A DNA stretch of 64,000 bases from Dyella jiangningensis (GTDB lineage: Bacteria; Pseudomonadota; Gammaproteobacteria; Xanthomonadales; Rhodanobacteraceae). Position numbers and translations under genes: made by a program. The notes under the pieces were generated by a model, which worked only from the letters and a program-made list of their open reading frames with translations, was not told where the DNA came from and ran no database searches. The stretch covers positions 186,001 to 250,000 of the forward strand of contig NZ_NFZS01000004.1 in assembly GCF_003264855.1 (NCBI RefSeq), given 5' to 3'. This document shows positions 1 to 9,185 of this stretch, in pieces. Within the stretch, counting starts at the first letter, position 1. The number at the start of each line of letters is the position of its first letter.

Positions 1-180
1 GATGATGTGCAGCAAGGTGCTCTTGCCCGAACCCGAAGCGCCCACGATGGCCAGCGTCTCGCCGCGCTTCAGCGTGAAACTCACGTCGGCGAGCACGTCG
101 GTCTTCAGGTCGCCTTCCTCGTACACCTTGGCGATGTGACTGGCGCGCAGGACGATGTCGTTGGTCATGGCATTACTCAT
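1..180 (-). CDS. lolD: LolD, lipoprotein-release ABC transporter ATPase (partial, N-terminus only)
   Basis: Only the first 60 codons lie in the window; the gene runs off the left edge. The reading is [20 protein letters not shown] and ends in a Walker A motif GASGSGKST, as in LolD. LolD is the cytoplasmic ATPase that powers LolCE to release outer-membrane lipoproteins to LolA. Its start overlaps the lolC stop by 8 bp (173-180), so the two are translationally coupled; a second in-frame ATG four codons downstream is also possible. The identification rests on the partial sequence plus the lolC neighbour. Confidence 0.85.
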   Translation of the reverse strand, partial: MSNAMTNDIVLRASHIAKVYEEGDLKTDVLADVSFTLKRGETLAIVGASGSGKSTLLHII

Positions 181-1420
181 AGCGAAGCGCCTGCGCGGGC
201 TGGGTGCGCGACGCACGCCATGCGGGATAGAGGGTGGCCAGCAGCGAGAACAGGAAGGTGATCAAGGCCACCCAGCCCACGTCGCTCGCGTCGAGTTTGC
301 TCGGCAGCTCGCTGATGTAATAGACGTCCGGCGAGAGGAAGGTCACGCCAGTGACGTGCTCGATCCACTTCACGATGCCCGGCAACTTCCACGACAGCAG
401 CGAACCCAGCGTCACGCCGAAGCCGATGCCGACGAAGCCCACCAGCACGCCCTGCACCATGAACATGCCCATGATGCTGCGCGGCGTGGAGCCCAGCGTG
501 CGCAGGATGGCGATGTCGGCCTGCTTGTCGGTCACCAGCATCATCAGCATCGAGATGAGGTTGATCACGGCAACGAGGATGATCAACGAGAGGATGATGA
601 ACATCACCTTCTTCTCCATCGAGATGGCGGAGAAGAAATTCGCGTGGCTGTCCATCCAGGTTTCCACGCGATAGACCTGTCCCAGCTGGTCGGCCAGTTC
701 GTGCGCCACGCTGCGTGCGTTGAACATGTCGTCCAGGCGCAGGCGTATACCGGTGGGGCCATCGATCTGGTTGATGCGCTCGGCGTCAGCCATGTTGACC
801 AGGGCCAAGCCGGAGTCGAACTCCTGCATACCCATCTCGAACACGCCGGCCACCTTGAAGCTGCGCAGGTTCGGCACGCTGCCGGTGATCGGCGAAGAGT
901 GGAACGCCGGCACGGCCATGATGACCTTGTCGCCCACGGCCACGCCCAGCGTCATGGCCAGTTCGCGACCCAGCACGATGTTCCAGCTGCCCGGCGTCAA
1001 CTCGCTCAGCTGGCCTTCGACCATATGCTGGCCGATGTCCGACACCTTCGGTTCCTGTGCGGGTTCGATGCCACGCACCACCGCACCGCTGGGGCGACGC
1101 GCCTGCAGGAAGGCTTCGGTTTCAACGTAGGGCGCCGCGCCCTTCACGTGCTTGTTGGCTTCGGCGATCTGCACCGCACGCGGCCAGTCCTGCACGCTCT
1201 GCCCCGGCATGCCGGACACGGTCGCGTGCGAGATGGCGCCAAGGATGCGCGAGCGCAGCTCGTCGTCAAAGCCGTTCATCACCGACATCACCGTGATCAG
1301 CGCGGTGACGCTGATGGCGATGCACACGATCGAGACCGTGGAGATGAAGGAGATGAACTGATTGCGACGCTTGGCGCGGGTGTAACGCAGGCCGATGAAT
1401 AGCTCGAGCGGTCGGAACAT
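173..1420 (-). CDS. lolC: LolC/LolE-type lipoprotein-releasing system permease
   Basis: 415 residues. The N-terminus [19 protein letters not shown] followed by a membrane segment (about residues 20-45), a large periplasmic domain, and three C-terminal membrane segments is the LolC/E plan (FtsX-like fold). It forms the inner-membrane part of the complex that extracts lipoproteins for LolA. The frame is open 24 codons further upstream, but MFRPLELF matches the family start. It lies directly before lolD with an 8-bp overlap, the usual lolC-lolD order. Whether it is LolC or a combined LolC/E protein cannot be settled without seeing the downstream gene. Confidence 0.88.
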   Translation of the reverse strand: MFRPLELFIGLRYTRAKRRNQFISFISTVSIVCIAISVTALITVMSVMNGFDDELRSRILGAISHATVSGMPGQSVQDWPRAVQIAEANKHVKGAAPYVETEAFLQARRPSGAVVRGIEPAQEPKVSDIGQHMVEGQLSELTPGSWNIVLGRELAMTLGVAVGDKVIMAVPAFHSSPITGSVPNLRSFKVAGVFEMGMQEFDSGLALVNMADAERINQIDGPTGIRLRLDDMFNARSVAHELADQLGQVYRVETWMDSHANFFSAISMEKKVMFIILSLIILVAVINLISMLMMLVTDKQADIAILRTLGSTPRSIMGMFMVQGVLVGFVGIGFGVTLGSLLSWKLPGIVKWIEHVTGVTFLSPDVYYISELPSKLDASDVGWVALITFLFSLLATLYPAWRASRTQPAQALRYE

Positions 1421-1507
1421 TAGGGCGGTCGCTTGTAGTTTCTTGGGGCTGGCCGCCCGAGTGGCGACGATTATCGCCCGAGACGCGGCCAAACCGTAGG
1501 ACCGCGT

Positions 1508-1960
1508 TCAGCCGGCAGAGTGCCCGGCGGCGTGATGCTCGCTTTTCGAGGCCAGGGCCAGGCGCATGCGAAGCCGTCGGCGAATATCACCATCGCTGTT
1601 GTCCGGAGCGAGCAGCAGGGAAACGCTCCTGTGCCCAGGAGCGACGAGATGCAGCCATACGATGCGCTCCCCCGCCACTCGAAACGCACGCAGCGACGCA
1701 GGCTGATCCTCGCCATCGGCCATTCGCAGCGTCCAGCCACCACGTTGGCTCCAGCCAGCCGCGATGACGGAAGAACGGGCAAAACCCCTCCAGGCCCGGA
1801 TCGTCGCGGCCATCAGCACGACGGCCAACGCGCCCTTGAGGATGACTGGAACAGCGCTCAGCGAGAGCGCCAACAACGCCAGCGTGGCCATCACCAGGAG
1901 GACATGCCCCAGCCAGCGCGACGGCCGGTATTCAAAGCCGATGGCGGGCGCGGATGTCAT
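1508..1960 (-). CDS. ygfX: YgfX (CptA)-like inner-membrane protein
   Basis: 150 residues with two adjacent hydrophobic segments near the N-terminus (about 18-35 and 38-55), then a basic soluble region. This topology, and its position directly after sdhE with a 29-bp overlap, fit YgfX. E. coli YgfX has been described both as a toxin acting on the cytoskeletal proteins MreB/FtsZ and simply as the sdhE co-transcribed partner. Sequence similarity in this family is low, so the call leans on topology and synteny. It is the last gene of the sdh transcription unit. Confidence 0.65.
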   Translation of the reverse strand: MTSAPAIGFEYRPSRWLGHVLLVMATLALLALSLSAVPVILKGALAVVLMAATIRAWRGFARSSVIAAGWSQRGGWTLRMADGEDQPASLRAFRVAGERIVWLHLVAPGHRSVSLLLAPDNSDGDIRRRLRMRLALASKSEHHAAGHSAG

Positions 1961-2180
1961 CGATGATGGCCTGCCAATCCGGGCGCGTCGCCTTGGCGTG
2001 CCCCATCACCCAGTCCCAAAGGTCCGGGTCCTGAACGTCGAGAAGTTCGTCGAAGGCCTGGCGTTGCGCTTCGTCGGCGGCGGCGAAGCGTTCGTCGAGC
2101 CAGCCGCCAAACAGCGCATCGAGCTCACGGGTGCCGCGGCGGGTGCGCCAGCGGAGGCGTTTGATGCGGGCTTCGTCCAT
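1932..2180 (-). CDS. sdhE: SdhE, FAD assembly factor for succinate dehydrogenase
   Basis: 82 residues, typical for the family. The RGTRELD segment near the N-terminus matches the conserved RGxxE motif that contacts SdhA, and the FDELLDVQDPDLWDWVMG stretch is the usual helix. SdhE promotes covalent attachment of FAD to the flavoprotein subunit. It follows sdhB on the same strand after a roughly 195-bp spacer that holds repeat hairpins. Its 3' end overlaps ygfX, the ygfY-ygfX arrangement known from enterobacteria. Confidence 0.9.
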   Translation of the reverse strand: MDEARIKRLRWRTRRGTRELDALFGGWLDERFAAADEAQRQAFDELLDVQDPDLWDWVMGHAKATRPDWQAIIDDIRARHRL

Positions 2181-2203
2181 CGCGGGTTGCCTCCTGCTTT
2201 CTT

Positions 2204-2362
2204 CCTCTCCCCTCCGGGCGACCCGAAGGTAGTCCCCTCCTCGGGAGAGAGGACCGAGGTGAGGGGCGGGTGCTTGCGATGGCGCCGCTACAAAGCCAGC
2301 TCTGGACTGGCGCTATCGCGAGATTGACCCCTCACCCTGCCCTCTCCCCGGAGGGGAGAGGG
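2204..2362. repeat. REP-like inverted repeats between sdhB and sdhE
   Basis: The spacer carries a pyrimidine-rich block at 2204-2218 whose 15-base complement is at 2347-2361. The right copy also folds on itself: a 10-bp stem at 2340-2349 and 2353-2362 (CCCTCTCCCC against GGGGAGAGGG) with the loop GGA. A further related block lies near 2235-2275. It has no U-tract in the direction of sdh transcription, so it looks like a repetitive extragenic element rather than a standard terminator. It could modulate expression or mRNA stability between sdhB and sdhE. Confidence 0.5.
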
Positions 2363-2375
2363 AAAAACGCGACGC

Positions 2376-3155
2376 TTACGAGCGACGCTCGACGATCAGC
2401 TTCTTGATCTCCGCGATCGCCTTGGCCGGGTTCAGACCCTTCGGACAGGTGCGAGCGCAGTTCATGATGGTGTGGCAGCGATACAGCTTGAACGGATCTT
2501 CCAGATCGTCCAGGCGGGCGCCGGTGTCCTCATCGCGGCTGTCGACGATCCAGCGATAGGCCTGCAGCAGGATGGCGGGACCAAGGTAACGATCGCCGTT
2601 CCACCAGTAGCTCGGGCAGCTGGTCGAGCAGCAGGCGCACAGGATGCATTCGTAAAGACCATCGAGCTTCTTGCGGTCTTCCGGCGACTGCAGGCGCTCG
2701 CGGTCCGGCGCCGCACTCTGCGTGCGCAGCCACGGCTTGATCGAGGCGAACTGCGCGTAGAAGTGCGTGAGATCCGGCACCAGATCCTTCACCACCGGCA
2801 TGTGCGGCAGCGGGTAGATCTTGACGTCGCCCGACTCGCAATCACCGATGGCCTTGGTGCAGGCCAGGGTGTTGGTGCCGTCGATGTTCATGGCGCACGA
2901 ACCGCAGATGCCTTCGCGGCACGAACGACGCAGCGTCAGCGTCGGATCGATCTCGTTCTTGATCTTCAGCAGCGCGTCCAGAACCATCGGGCCGCACGCC
3001 GCAAGGTCGACCTCGTACGTATCGATGCGCGGGTTCTGGCCGTCGTCCGGGCTCCATCGATAGATGCGGAACGTACGGGGCTTCTTCGCGTCCTTGGCAG
3101 GAAAGTGCTTGCCCGCCTGGACCTTGGAATTCTTGGGTAGCGAAAACTCTGCCAC
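2376..3155 (-). CDS. sdhB: Succinate dehydrogenase iron-sulfur subunit SdhB
   Basis: 259 residues. It carries all three cluster motifs in order: the [2Fe-2S] ligands CREGICGSC with a later TLAC cysteine, then [12 protein letters not shown] and [17 protein letters not shown] for the [4Fe-4S] and [3Fe-4S] clusters. It passes electrons from SdhA FADH2 to ubiquinone in complex II at the cytoplasmic face of the inner membrane. It lies about 90 bp after sdhA on the same strand. The N-terminus has about 20 residues more than the E. coli protein, rich in Lys and Pro. Confidence 0.97.
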   Translation of the reverse strand: MAEFSLPKNSKVQAGKHFPAKDAKKPRTFRIYRWSPDDGQNPRIDTYEVDLAACGPMVLDALLKIKNEIDPTLTLRRSCREGICGSCAMNIDGTNTLACTKAIGDCESGDVKIYPLPHMPVVKDLVPDLTHFYAQFASIKPWLRTQSAAPDRERLQSPEDRKKLDGLYECILCACCSTSCPSYWWNGDRYLGPAILLQAYRWIVDSRDEDTGARLDDLEDPFKLYRCHTIMNCARTCPKGLNPAKAIAEIKKLIVERRS

Positions 3156-3247
3156 GTTTGCCTCACTTAAATTCGTGCTTGCCGTAACAGCTCGTCTAGC
3201 GAGCGCCGGTACAACGTCGGGGAACCATCAAGGTTCCCCGCTTGCGA

Positions 3248-5035
3248 TCAGTAAACGCGCTTCTTCGGCGGGACGACCTCGACGTCGCTCGTCATGGTGT
3301 ACATGTGCACCGGACGGAAGTCGAAGCTGGCCTTGCCGTTCTCGTCGACCGCCACCAGCGTGTGCTTCTGCCAGTTGTGGTCATCGCGCTCAGGGAAGTC
3401 CTCGCGGGCATGGGCGCCACGGCTCTCCTCGCGCTGGGCCGCCGAGTACATGGTGGCCACGGCCTGGTCGAGCAGGTTGGCCAGTTCCAGCGTCTCGATC
3501 AGGTCGGAGTTCCACACCAGCGAGCGATCGCTGACGCCGACGTCCTTGAACGACTCGCGCACCTTGGAAATCTTCTCGCAGCCTTCCTTGAGCGATTCGC
3601 CGGTACGGAACACAGCGGCGTCGGACTGCATGGTGCGCTGCATTTCCGCGCGGATCTTCGCGGTCGGCTGGCTGCCCTTGGCGTTGCGCAGGCCGTCAAA
3701 GCGAGCCAGCGCCTTGTCCAGCACGCTGGCCGGCAGGTCCTTGTGCGGCGCGCCCGGGGTGACGATCTCGGCGCAGCGGTTTGCCACGGCGCGGCCGAAC
3801 ACCACCAGGTCGAGCAGCGAGTTGGAGCCCAGGCGGTTGGCGCCGTGCACCGACACGCAGGCCGCTTCGCCGATGGCGAACAGGCCCGGCACCACGGCGT
3901 CGACGTCGTCGCCCTTCTTCTGCACCACTTCGCCGTGGTAGTTGGTCGGGATGCCGCCCATGTTGTAGTGGACCGTCGGGATGACCGGAATCGGTTCCTT
4001 GGTCACGTCCACGCCGGCGAAGATGCGCGCCGACTCCGCGATGCCCGGCAGGCGCTCGTGGATCACTTCCGCGCCCAGATGCATCAGGTTGATGTGGATG
4101 TGATCCTTGTGCTCGCCCACGCCGCGGCCTTCGCGGATTTCCATCGTCATGGCGCGGCTGACCACGTCACGCGAGGCGAGATCCTTGGCGTTCGGCGCAT
4201 AGCGCTCCATGAAGCGCTCGCCGTTGGAATTGGTGAGGTAACCACCCTCGCCGCGCACGCCCTCGGTGATCAGGCAGCCCGAACCGTAGATGCCGGTCGG
4301 GTGGAACTGCACGAACTCCATGTCCTGCAGCGCGAGGCCCGCGCGCAGCACCATGCCGCCGCCGTCGCCCGTGCAGGTATGCGCCGAGGTGGCGCTGAAG
4401 TAGGCACGACCGTAACCGCCGGTGGCGAGCACCACGGACTGGCCACGGAAGAAGTGCAAGGTGCCTTCGTTCATGTCCAGCGCGAGCACGCCTCGGCACA
4501 CACCTTCTTCGTCGAAGATGAGGTCGATGGCAAAGTACTCGATGAAGAACGTGGCGTCATGCGCCAGCGCCTGCTGGTACAGCGTGTGCAGGATGGCATG
4601 GCCGGTACGGTCGGCGGCGGCGCAGGTGCGCTGCGCGGTGCCCTTGCCGTAGTGCGTGGTCATGCCGCCGAACGGGCGCTGGTAGATCTTGCCTTCCTCG
4701 GTACGCGAGAACGGCACGCCGTAGTGTTCCAGCTCGATGATGGCCGGAATCGCCTCGCGGCACATGTATTCGATCGCATCCTGGTCGCCGAGCCAGTCGG
4801 AGCCCTTGATGGTGTCGTAGAAGTGGAAGCGCCAGTCGTCCTCGCCCATGTTGCCGAGCGCGGCGGAGATGCCGCCCTGCGCCGCCACGGTGTGCGAGCG
4901 GGTCGGGAACACCTTGGTAATGCATGCGGCCTTGAGGCCCTTCTCGGCCAGACCGAAGGTGGCGCGCAAGCCCGCGCCGCCGGCGCCGACCACGATCACG
5001 TCGTACTTATGCTGTTGGATCTTGTAGCTTTCCAT
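3248..5035 (-). CDS. sdhA: Succinate dehydrogenase flavoprotein subunit SdhA
   Basis: 595 residues, normal length. The N-terminal dinucleotide fold [13 protein letters not shown] is followed by [11 protein letters not shown], whose His is the covalent FAD attachment site. The active-site segment and the substrate-binding HxxTxxG-type regions are present across the protein. It oxidises succinate to fumarate in the TCA cycle. The gene starts 4 bp after the sdhD stop, as in a classic sdhCDAB operon. Confidence 0.97.
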   Translation of the reverse strand: MESYKIQQHKYDVIVVGAGGAGLRATFGLAEKGLKAACITKVFPTRSHTVAAQGGISAALGNMGEDDWRFHFYDTIKGSDWLGDQDAIEYMCREAIPAIIELEHYGVPFSRTEEGKIYQRPFGGMTTHYGKGTAQRTCAAADRTGHAILHTLYQQALAHDATFFIEYFAIDLIFDEEGVCRGVLALDMNEGTLHFFRGQSVVLATGGYGRAYFSATSAHTCTGDGGGMVLRAGLALQDMEFVQFHPTGIYGSGCLITEGVRGEGGYLTNSNGERFMERYAPNAKDLASRDVVSRAMTMEIREGRGVGEHKDHIHINLMHLGAEVIHERLPGIAESARIFAGVDVTKEPIPVIPTVHYNMGGIPTNYHGEVVQKKGDDVDAVVPGLFAIGEAACVSVHGANRLGSNSLLDLVVFGRAVANRCAEIVTPGAPHKDLPASVLDKALARFDGLRNAKGSQPTAKIRAEMQRTMQSDAAVFRTGESLKEGCEKISKVRESFKDVGVSDRSLVWNSDLIETLELANLLDQAVATMYSAAQREESRGAHAREDFPERDDHNWQKHTLVAVDENGKASFDFRPVHMYTMTSDVEVVPPKKRVY

Positions 5036-5039
5036 GGAA

Positions 5040-5453
5040 TCAGGCTCCCAGCGCCACGCGCAGCACCGCCATCAGCGTGGCCAGCGTGCCAAGCACTGCA
5101 ATGAACTTCACCAGCACCAGGAGGGCGACTTCCTTCCAGCGCGTATGCACGTAGTCCTCGATCACGATCTGCAGGCCCAGTACCGCGTGCCAGCACATGG
5201 TGAGCACGAAGGCCACCAGCAGCACCGCGTTCCACGGCTTGGCCACGACCGAGCGGGCCGTCGCGTAATCGGCGTGGACCATGCCGAGCACGGTCAGCAC
5301 GAACCAGACGCCAAGAAACACCAGCGCGGTCGCGGTGACGCGCTGCGTCCACCAGTGGCCGACGCCGGACTGCGCCGAGCCGAGGCCGCGGGCGCGCTTG
5401 AGCGGATTGCGCAGATCGCTGCGCACGTCATGTCGCTGTCCGTTCGCGCTCAT
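5040..5453 (-). CDS. sdhD: Succinate dehydrogenase membrane anchor subunit SdhD
   Basis: 137 residues with three hydrophobic segments. The heme-ligand helix [17 protein letters not shown] contains the expected His and the downstream Asp-Tyr pair near the quinone site. The frame is open much further upstream, but that stretch overlaps sdhC. The ATG at 5453 gives an ATGA overlap with the sdhC stop and the right length. With SdhC it binds heme b and ubiquinone. Confidence 0.92.
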   Translation of the reverse strand: MSANGQRHDVRSDLRNPLKRARGLGSAQSGVGHWWTQRVTATALVFLGVWFVLTVLGMVHADYATARSVVAKPWNAVLLVAFVLTMCWHAVLGLQIVIEDYVHTRWKEVALLVLVKFIAVLGTLATLMAVLRVALGA

Positions 5454-5845
5454 GCAGCACCTCCGGAAGTCAGCACGTAGGCCCACACCAGCACCGTCAA
5501 CACGATGCTCACGATGATCGACAGCCAGCTGGAGCGCACGAACTGCGGAATGGAATAACCCATGCCCCCGTCCTGCAGCAGGTGACGGATGCCGTTGCAC
5601 AGGTGATAGAACAGCGCCCAGGTCCAGCCGAACATCAGGATCAGCCCGATCGGGCTGCCGATGCAGGTCTTGAACTGGTTGTAGCTGTCTTCGCCGTTGG
5701 CGAGGGAGAACACTCCCCAGAGTACGATCAGGGTTCCGACGGAGAGGGCAATGCCGGTAGCGCGATGCACGATGGATGTCACCATCTGCACCTGCCACTT
5801 ATATATGCCCATGTGTGGAGAGAGCGGTCGTTGCGTGTCTGCCAT
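5450..5845 (-). CDS. sdhC: Succinate dehydrogenase cytochrome b556 subunit SdhC
   Basis: 131 residues, three membrane helices. The start MADTQRPLSPHMGIYKWQ and the SIVHRATGIAL motif are typical of SdhC, and FYHLCNGIRHLLQD carries the heme-ligand His in the HxxxGxRHL signature. It heads the four-gene sdhCDAB run and overlaps sdhD by 4 bp. About 90 bp upstream on the same strand is the DUF1674 gene, which may share its promoter. Confidence 0.95.
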   Translation of the reverse strand: MADTQRPLSPHMGIYKWQVQMVTSIVHRATGIALSVGTLIVLWGVFSLANGEDSYNQFKTCIGSPIGLILMFGWTWALFYHLCNGIRHLLQDGGMGYSIPQFVRSSWLSIIVSIVLTVLVWAYVLTSGGAA

Positions 5846-5934
5846 GGCGGCTATCCTGGGTGGAATCGCTGATGCCCTTTACCGCCCTTCCCTATCTCCG
5901 ACGACGCCGGCGCAATGGGCCGGCGCGGCGAGGA

Positions 5935-6102
5935 TCAGAAGTCGATACAGCGCCCGTTCTTTTCCCAATCGCCGTAGCGCGTGGGATCCGGGGCCGGCCG
6001 CTCAGCCGGGGTCTTTTCCGTGGCCGGAACGGCAGGCACGGCCGCTGGTTCCGCGGGCGCGGAATCCGGCGAGGACTTAGGTTGGGAGGACGTATCGGAC
6101 AT
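5935..6102 (-). CDS. DUF1674 protein, SDHAF4-like succinate dehydrogenase assembly factor
   Basis: A 55-residue gene, found by reading the minus strand upstream of sdhC. The first 40 residues are a Pro/Ala/Ser-rich low-complexity leader. The end TRYGDWEKNGRCIDF is the signature C-terminus of DUF1674, the family of the mitochondrial complex II assembly factor SDHAF4/Sdh8, which protects flavinylated SdhA before it joins SdhB. It lies 89 bp upstream of sdhC, same strand, so it is probably the first gene of the operon. The signature makes the family call strong; the function is by homology. Confidence 0.9.
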   Translation of the reverse strand: MSDTSSQPKSSPDSAPAEPAAVPAVPATEKTPAERPAPDPTRYGDWEKNGRCIDF

Positions 6103-6196
6103 GGTATGTGAAAGCCGTAAAAGCGTAATACTTGCGTAAATTCAGCACAACCTTGACGGCGACGTGATCGTCTGACAGTAAGCGGACCACACTTGT

Positions 6197-7030
6197 ATGA
6201 CGGACGCCCTGCCCTCACCTCGCCCCTCTATGGTTACACACCACTCCGCACAGACCCTGTCGATCGAAGGCGCCGACGCTGTTGCGTTCGCCCAATCCCA
6301 GTTCAGCAGCAATGTCCAGGCACTCGCCGTCGGGCAATGGCAATTCAGTGCGTGGCTCGATGCGCAAGGCAGGGTACTCGCCCTGTTTCACCTTGCCCGC
6401 GCTGCCGACGACGCCCTGCTCTTGCTGTTGCGGGGAGGTGAGGCTGCGCCCATGGCGCAGTCACTGCAGCGCTTCGTGTTCCGCGCCAAGGTCAGGCTGA
6501 CCGCGCACGAACCCCGCCACCTCGGCACCGGCCCGGCGTTCGACACTTACGCTGCCGCTCGTGAAAACGATGCTTACAAGTTGGGCTGCGGCGACCACAG
6601 CCTTCTCGTCGGCGCCGAGCGCAACGACGACGCATGGCAAGCTCCGCAAGTTCTCGCCGGATGGCCCTGGCTACCGGACAACGTGCTTGGCACATTGCTT
6701 CCTCCCGCCCTTTCGTTCGAACGGCTGCAAGCCGTGTCGTTCGACAAGGGCTGCTATCCAGGCCAGGAGATCGTGGCCCGCCTTCATTACCGAGGAGGTC
6801 ACAAGCGGCATATGCATTGCGTCGTATTGTCGCACCACTTGACTGGGGGCACCTTGCTGCGCCATGGCGACGAAAGAGCCGTCCAATTGCTCGATGTCGC
6901 CCATGACGGAGAGCGCACGCTCGCCCTCGCCGTCATCGATGATCAACTCGTAACGTCGCTGGAAAACGGCACGGTCGACATCACCGACGAAGGCATCACG
7001 ATGCACATCGAGAAGAGCTGGTCGGCATGA
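6197..7030 (+). CDS. ygfZ: YgfZ, folate-dependent Fe-S cluster assembly/repair protein
   Basis: 277 residues. The diagnostic motif DKGCYPGQEIVAR, near residue 180, is the YgfZ/CAF17 signature whose cysteine is essential in E. coli. The fold belongs to the GcvT-like folate-binding family. YgfZ helps maintain certain [4Fe-4S] enzymes. It is divergent from the DUF1674-sdh operon across 94 bp. The ATG at 6197 gives an N-terminus slightly longer than E. coli YgfZ; MVTHHSAQTLSIEG, 11 codons in, is a possible alternative. Confidence 0.92.
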   Translation: MTDALPSPRPSMVTHHSAQTLSIEGADAVAFAQSQFSSNVQALAVGQWQFSAWLDAQGRVLALFHLARAADDALLLLLRGGEAAPMAQSLQRFVFRAKVRLTAHEPRHLGTGPAFDTYAAARENDAYKLGCGDHSLLVGAERNDDAWQAPQVLAGWPWLPDNVLGTLLPPALSFERLQAVSFDKGCYPGQEIVARLHYRGGHKRHMHCVVLSHHLTGGTLLRHGDERAVQLLDVAHDGERTLALAVIDDQLVTSLENGTVDITDEGITMHIEKSWSA

Positions 7031-7490
7031 AGCAAATGCTTGCGGACGAATTCGCGAACGCTTCAGTCAACGTGAGCATAATGTGAATCCGAACTGCCAG
7101 GCACTTGCCAGATCGGAAACGCGCCACTAGTCTCCGCCAGCCAATTCAGTGGCACCCATTGCCCACGGGTGCCGACATACGCGACGAACCGGAGGGGTCC
7201 GGATCAGCGCGACCCGGCTGATAACGCCGGAGTAGAAGCCGCCATAGACGCGGTGTAGTTGCAGGCAACGCGGTCGTCGTACCCGCACCAGGCCTTTGCA
7301 GCACGAACAAGTTGAGAGTGGCACCGGATCAGCCGCTCGACTGGCCACAATCCCGTGGCAAACCGCCTTGACCACAAGTTTCGGCCAAGGTGTTCAATCC
7401 AGATGGAACGGCCTGCCCGCCCGTCCATCGCAACGGCGCTCGAAGTCACGCAACACCGGCTTTTCGCGTACAGCACGTTGGAGGCAGACA
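7031..7490. other. 460-bp intergenic region without a supported gene
   Basis: No open frame here has a plausible start, ribosome site or family resemblance. The only structure seen is a hairpin at 7151-7173 (GGCACCC paired with GGGTGCC, 9-base loop) without a U-tract, which might mark the end of the ygfZ transcript. The last bases before 7491 hold a good ribosome site (GGAGGC) for the next gene. An untranslated leader or a small RNA cannot be excluded. Confidence 0.5.
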
Positions 7491-7925
7491 ATGAAACTTT
7501 CGATGCTGTTGTGGTTAGCGTCCGTGCTGCCCCAGCCCCTCGCGGACCAGACCTGCCTGGCCACGACGGTGTATCTCGAGGCACGCAGTGAGTCGACCAT
7601 CGGGCAGTATGCCGTGGCCGAAGTTGCCCTTCGCCGCCGTGACCGCGGCACCTGGGGCGACAGCGTCTGTGAGGTCGTGACCTCTCCGCGTCAGTTCGCG
7701 CTGACAACGACAGCGCAAAACTTTGAAGTGACCGACGTCAACTCTTGGACCAAGGCGTGGAAGATTGCTGGTGATTCCATCAGCAACTGGAGCCTGCCCA
7801 AGGGAGAGCGCACGGTGTACGTCCCGCAGGCCGATCACTTCGCCACGCTCGCCGTGGCCCCGGCATGGTCGACCAAGCGCGTCGTCAAGACGATCGGCGA
7901 CCACGCGTTTTACGCGGTCAACTGA
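7491..7925 (+). CDS. Secreted SleB/CwlJ-like cell-wall hydrolase (Hydrolase_2)
   Basis: 144 residues: a short signal peptide (MKLSMLLWLASVLPQPLA), then CLATTVYLEARSES, which matches the conserved catalytic-Glu region of the Hydrolase_2 family (spore cortex enzyme SleB/CwlJ fold). Such proteins in Gram-negatives are predicted periplasmic peptidoglycan glycosidases. The frame is open 65 codons further upstream, but the ATG at 7491 has a GGAGGCA ribosome site and begins the signal peptide. It stands alone and is followed by a strong terminator. The precise activity is not demonstrated. Confidence 0.8.
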   Translation: MKLSMLLWLASVLPQPLADQTCLATTVYLEARSESTIGQYAVAEVALRRRDRGTWGDSVCEVVTSPRQFALTTTAQNFEVTDVNSWTKAWKIAGDSISNWSLPKGERTVYVPQADHFATLAVAPAWSTKRVVKTIGDHAFYAVN

Positions 7926-7942
7926 TCAACTTCCCGTCCATA

Positions 7943-7970
7943 AAAAAGGCCCTCGCAAGAGGGCCTTTTT
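7943..7970. terminator. Bidirectional rho-independent terminator
   Basis: A perfect 12-bp stem (7943-7954 with 7959-7970), loop GCAA, with five A residues on the left and five T on the right. It can end the hydrolase transcript rightward and the glycine-zipper lipoprotein transcript leftward; the two genes converge here. Confidence 0.92.
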
Positions 7971-7997
7971 CGTTTGGACGTCTATACGTCCGTTACG

Positions 7998-8450
7998 TCA
8001 CAGTCGATAGACCAGGTTGTCGCGGATCTGCACGTAATCGCCGGGGCGTACCTGCGGGTCCGCCGCCTGCGTGACGGTTGCGTACCGCCCGTCGTCCAGC
8101 TTCACCGTGACCTGCCACGCGACATCGGGACCGCCGGAGTTCTTGCCGACCTGGTTGCCGATCGCACCACCAGCCACTGCACCGGCCACCGTCGTCAGGG
8201 CCTTGCCACTGCCACCACCGAACTGGTTGCCGATCACGCCACCGGCGATGCCGCCGATGACCATGCCCAGCGGGGACGAACCTTTCTGCGTCTGTATCTG
8301 GCGCACGTCACTTACCACGCCACACTGCTCACAACGATTGGAACTTCCGCTGTAGACCACCTGCCGTTGCGGCGGCGTCTCGCATCCGGAAAGAAGCGCC
8401 AGAACTGAAATCAATCCAACGACAGCCAAATGTCTAAGCAATGTCTGCAT
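7998..8450 (-). CDS. Glycine-zipper 2TM-domain outer-membrane lipoprotein
   Basis: 150 residues. The N-terminus MQTLLRHLAVVGLISVLALLSGCETP has a lipobox LSGC, so the mature protein should be a lipidated envelope protein. Residues 60-105 hold the repeated GxxxG pattern (MVIGGIAGGVIGNQFGGG, AGAVAGGAIGNQVG) typical of the 2TM glycine-zipper (Rick_17kDa/SlyB-like) family, followed by a C-terminal beta-domain. The role is presumed to be envelope integrity. It is preceded by a paralogue in the same orientation, only 11 bp upstream. Confidence 0.85.
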   Translation of the reverse strand: MQTLLRHLAVVGLISVLALLSGCETPPQRQVVYSGSSNRCEQCGVVSDVRQIQTQKGSSPLGMVIGGIAGGVIGNQFGGGSGKALTTVAGAVAGGAIGNQVGKNSGGPDVAWQVTVKLDDGRYATVTQAADPQVRPGDYVQIRDNLVYRL

Positions 8451-8461
8451 GGCGTGAATCC

Positions 8462-9046
8462 TCAGTGAGCGTCGGAAACGGCTACCACACCTTCCTGTAC
8501 CTGCAGCTTGTCGCCCGGATCGTGATCCATGCGCACCGTGCGGGTCACACCGTTGTACTCGTAACTCACGTCGTACGCCACCACCTTGTCGCCACCATTG
8601 CCCTGCACCGTTTCGCAGCGACGCTGGGTGGTCTGCGTCGTGGCATTGCGCTGATGGTTCGCCTGGATTTCATGGCCGGCGTAACCGCCGCCGACAGCAC
8701 CGGCCACCGTGGCCAGCGTGCGACCCTTGCCGCCACCGATCTGGTTACCGAGCAAACCACCGGCCACCGCGCCGATGGCGGTACCTGCAATCTGATGCGT
8801 GTCCTGCACGGGCTTGTGCTGTGTCACCACTTCGTCGTGGCATACCTGCTGCGGCGCCGACGCCTGTTCGCGCACCGGCGTCACGCTCAGCACGCGGGCG
8901 TATTTCGGCCCGCTCTGGCCTGCGGCCTGCTGCGCCGTGGCACCCACGCCGCCGTCGGCATTGGCGTCGCGGTTGCACGCCGAAAGACCAAATACCAGCA
9001 CAGCGCCCATGCCCACATGCAGCGCTGAAGCGACCAACCTGTTCAT
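8462..9046 (-). CDS. Glycine-zipper 2TM-domain lipoprotein, larger paralogue
   Basis: 194 residues. The signal MNRLVASALHVGMGAVLVF ends in a lipobox GLSAC. A variable region follows, then a 2TM glycine zipper (AGTAIGAVAGGLLGNQIGGG and AGAVGGGYAGHEI, about 95-135) and a C-terminal domain ending KLQVQEGVVAVSDAH. The frame is open 22 codons upstream, but ATG 9046 starts the signal peptide. Probably co-transcribed with the downstream smaller paralogue: a tandem duplication that has diverged outside the glycine zipper. Confidence 0.85.
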   Translation of the reverse strand: MNRLVASALHVGMGAVLVFGLSACNRDANADGGVGATAQQAAGQSGPKYARVLSVTPVREQASAPQQVCHDEVVTQHKPVQDTHQIAGTAIGAVAGGLLGNQIGGGKGRTLATVAGAVGGGYAGHEIQANHQRNATTQTTQRRCETVQGNGGDKVVAYDVSYEYNGVTRTVRMDHDPGDKLQVQEGVVAVSDAH

Positions 9047-9185
9047 AATGCTCTCCTGTCTGGACCGGCGGAGCACCCCGCAACCGCCTGAATCGATCCC
9101 TACGTGCCTCAATTGAACCCTTGATTCACTGAATGCTCGCTTAGATCGCAGCCCGCCATTTTCAACGGACAGGAAGCCTTAATCT

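Noticed and set aside
3242-5104. Long plus-strand open frame (620 codons) opposite sdhA
   Set aside because: It is the antisense shadow of a high-GC gene; its protein is His/Val/Arg-rich with no domain, while the minus strand encodes a complete SdhA.
7204-7707. Minus-strand open frame of 167 codons near the cell-wall hydrolase
   Set aside because: Antisense to the hydrolase gene; no signal, motif or plausible start.
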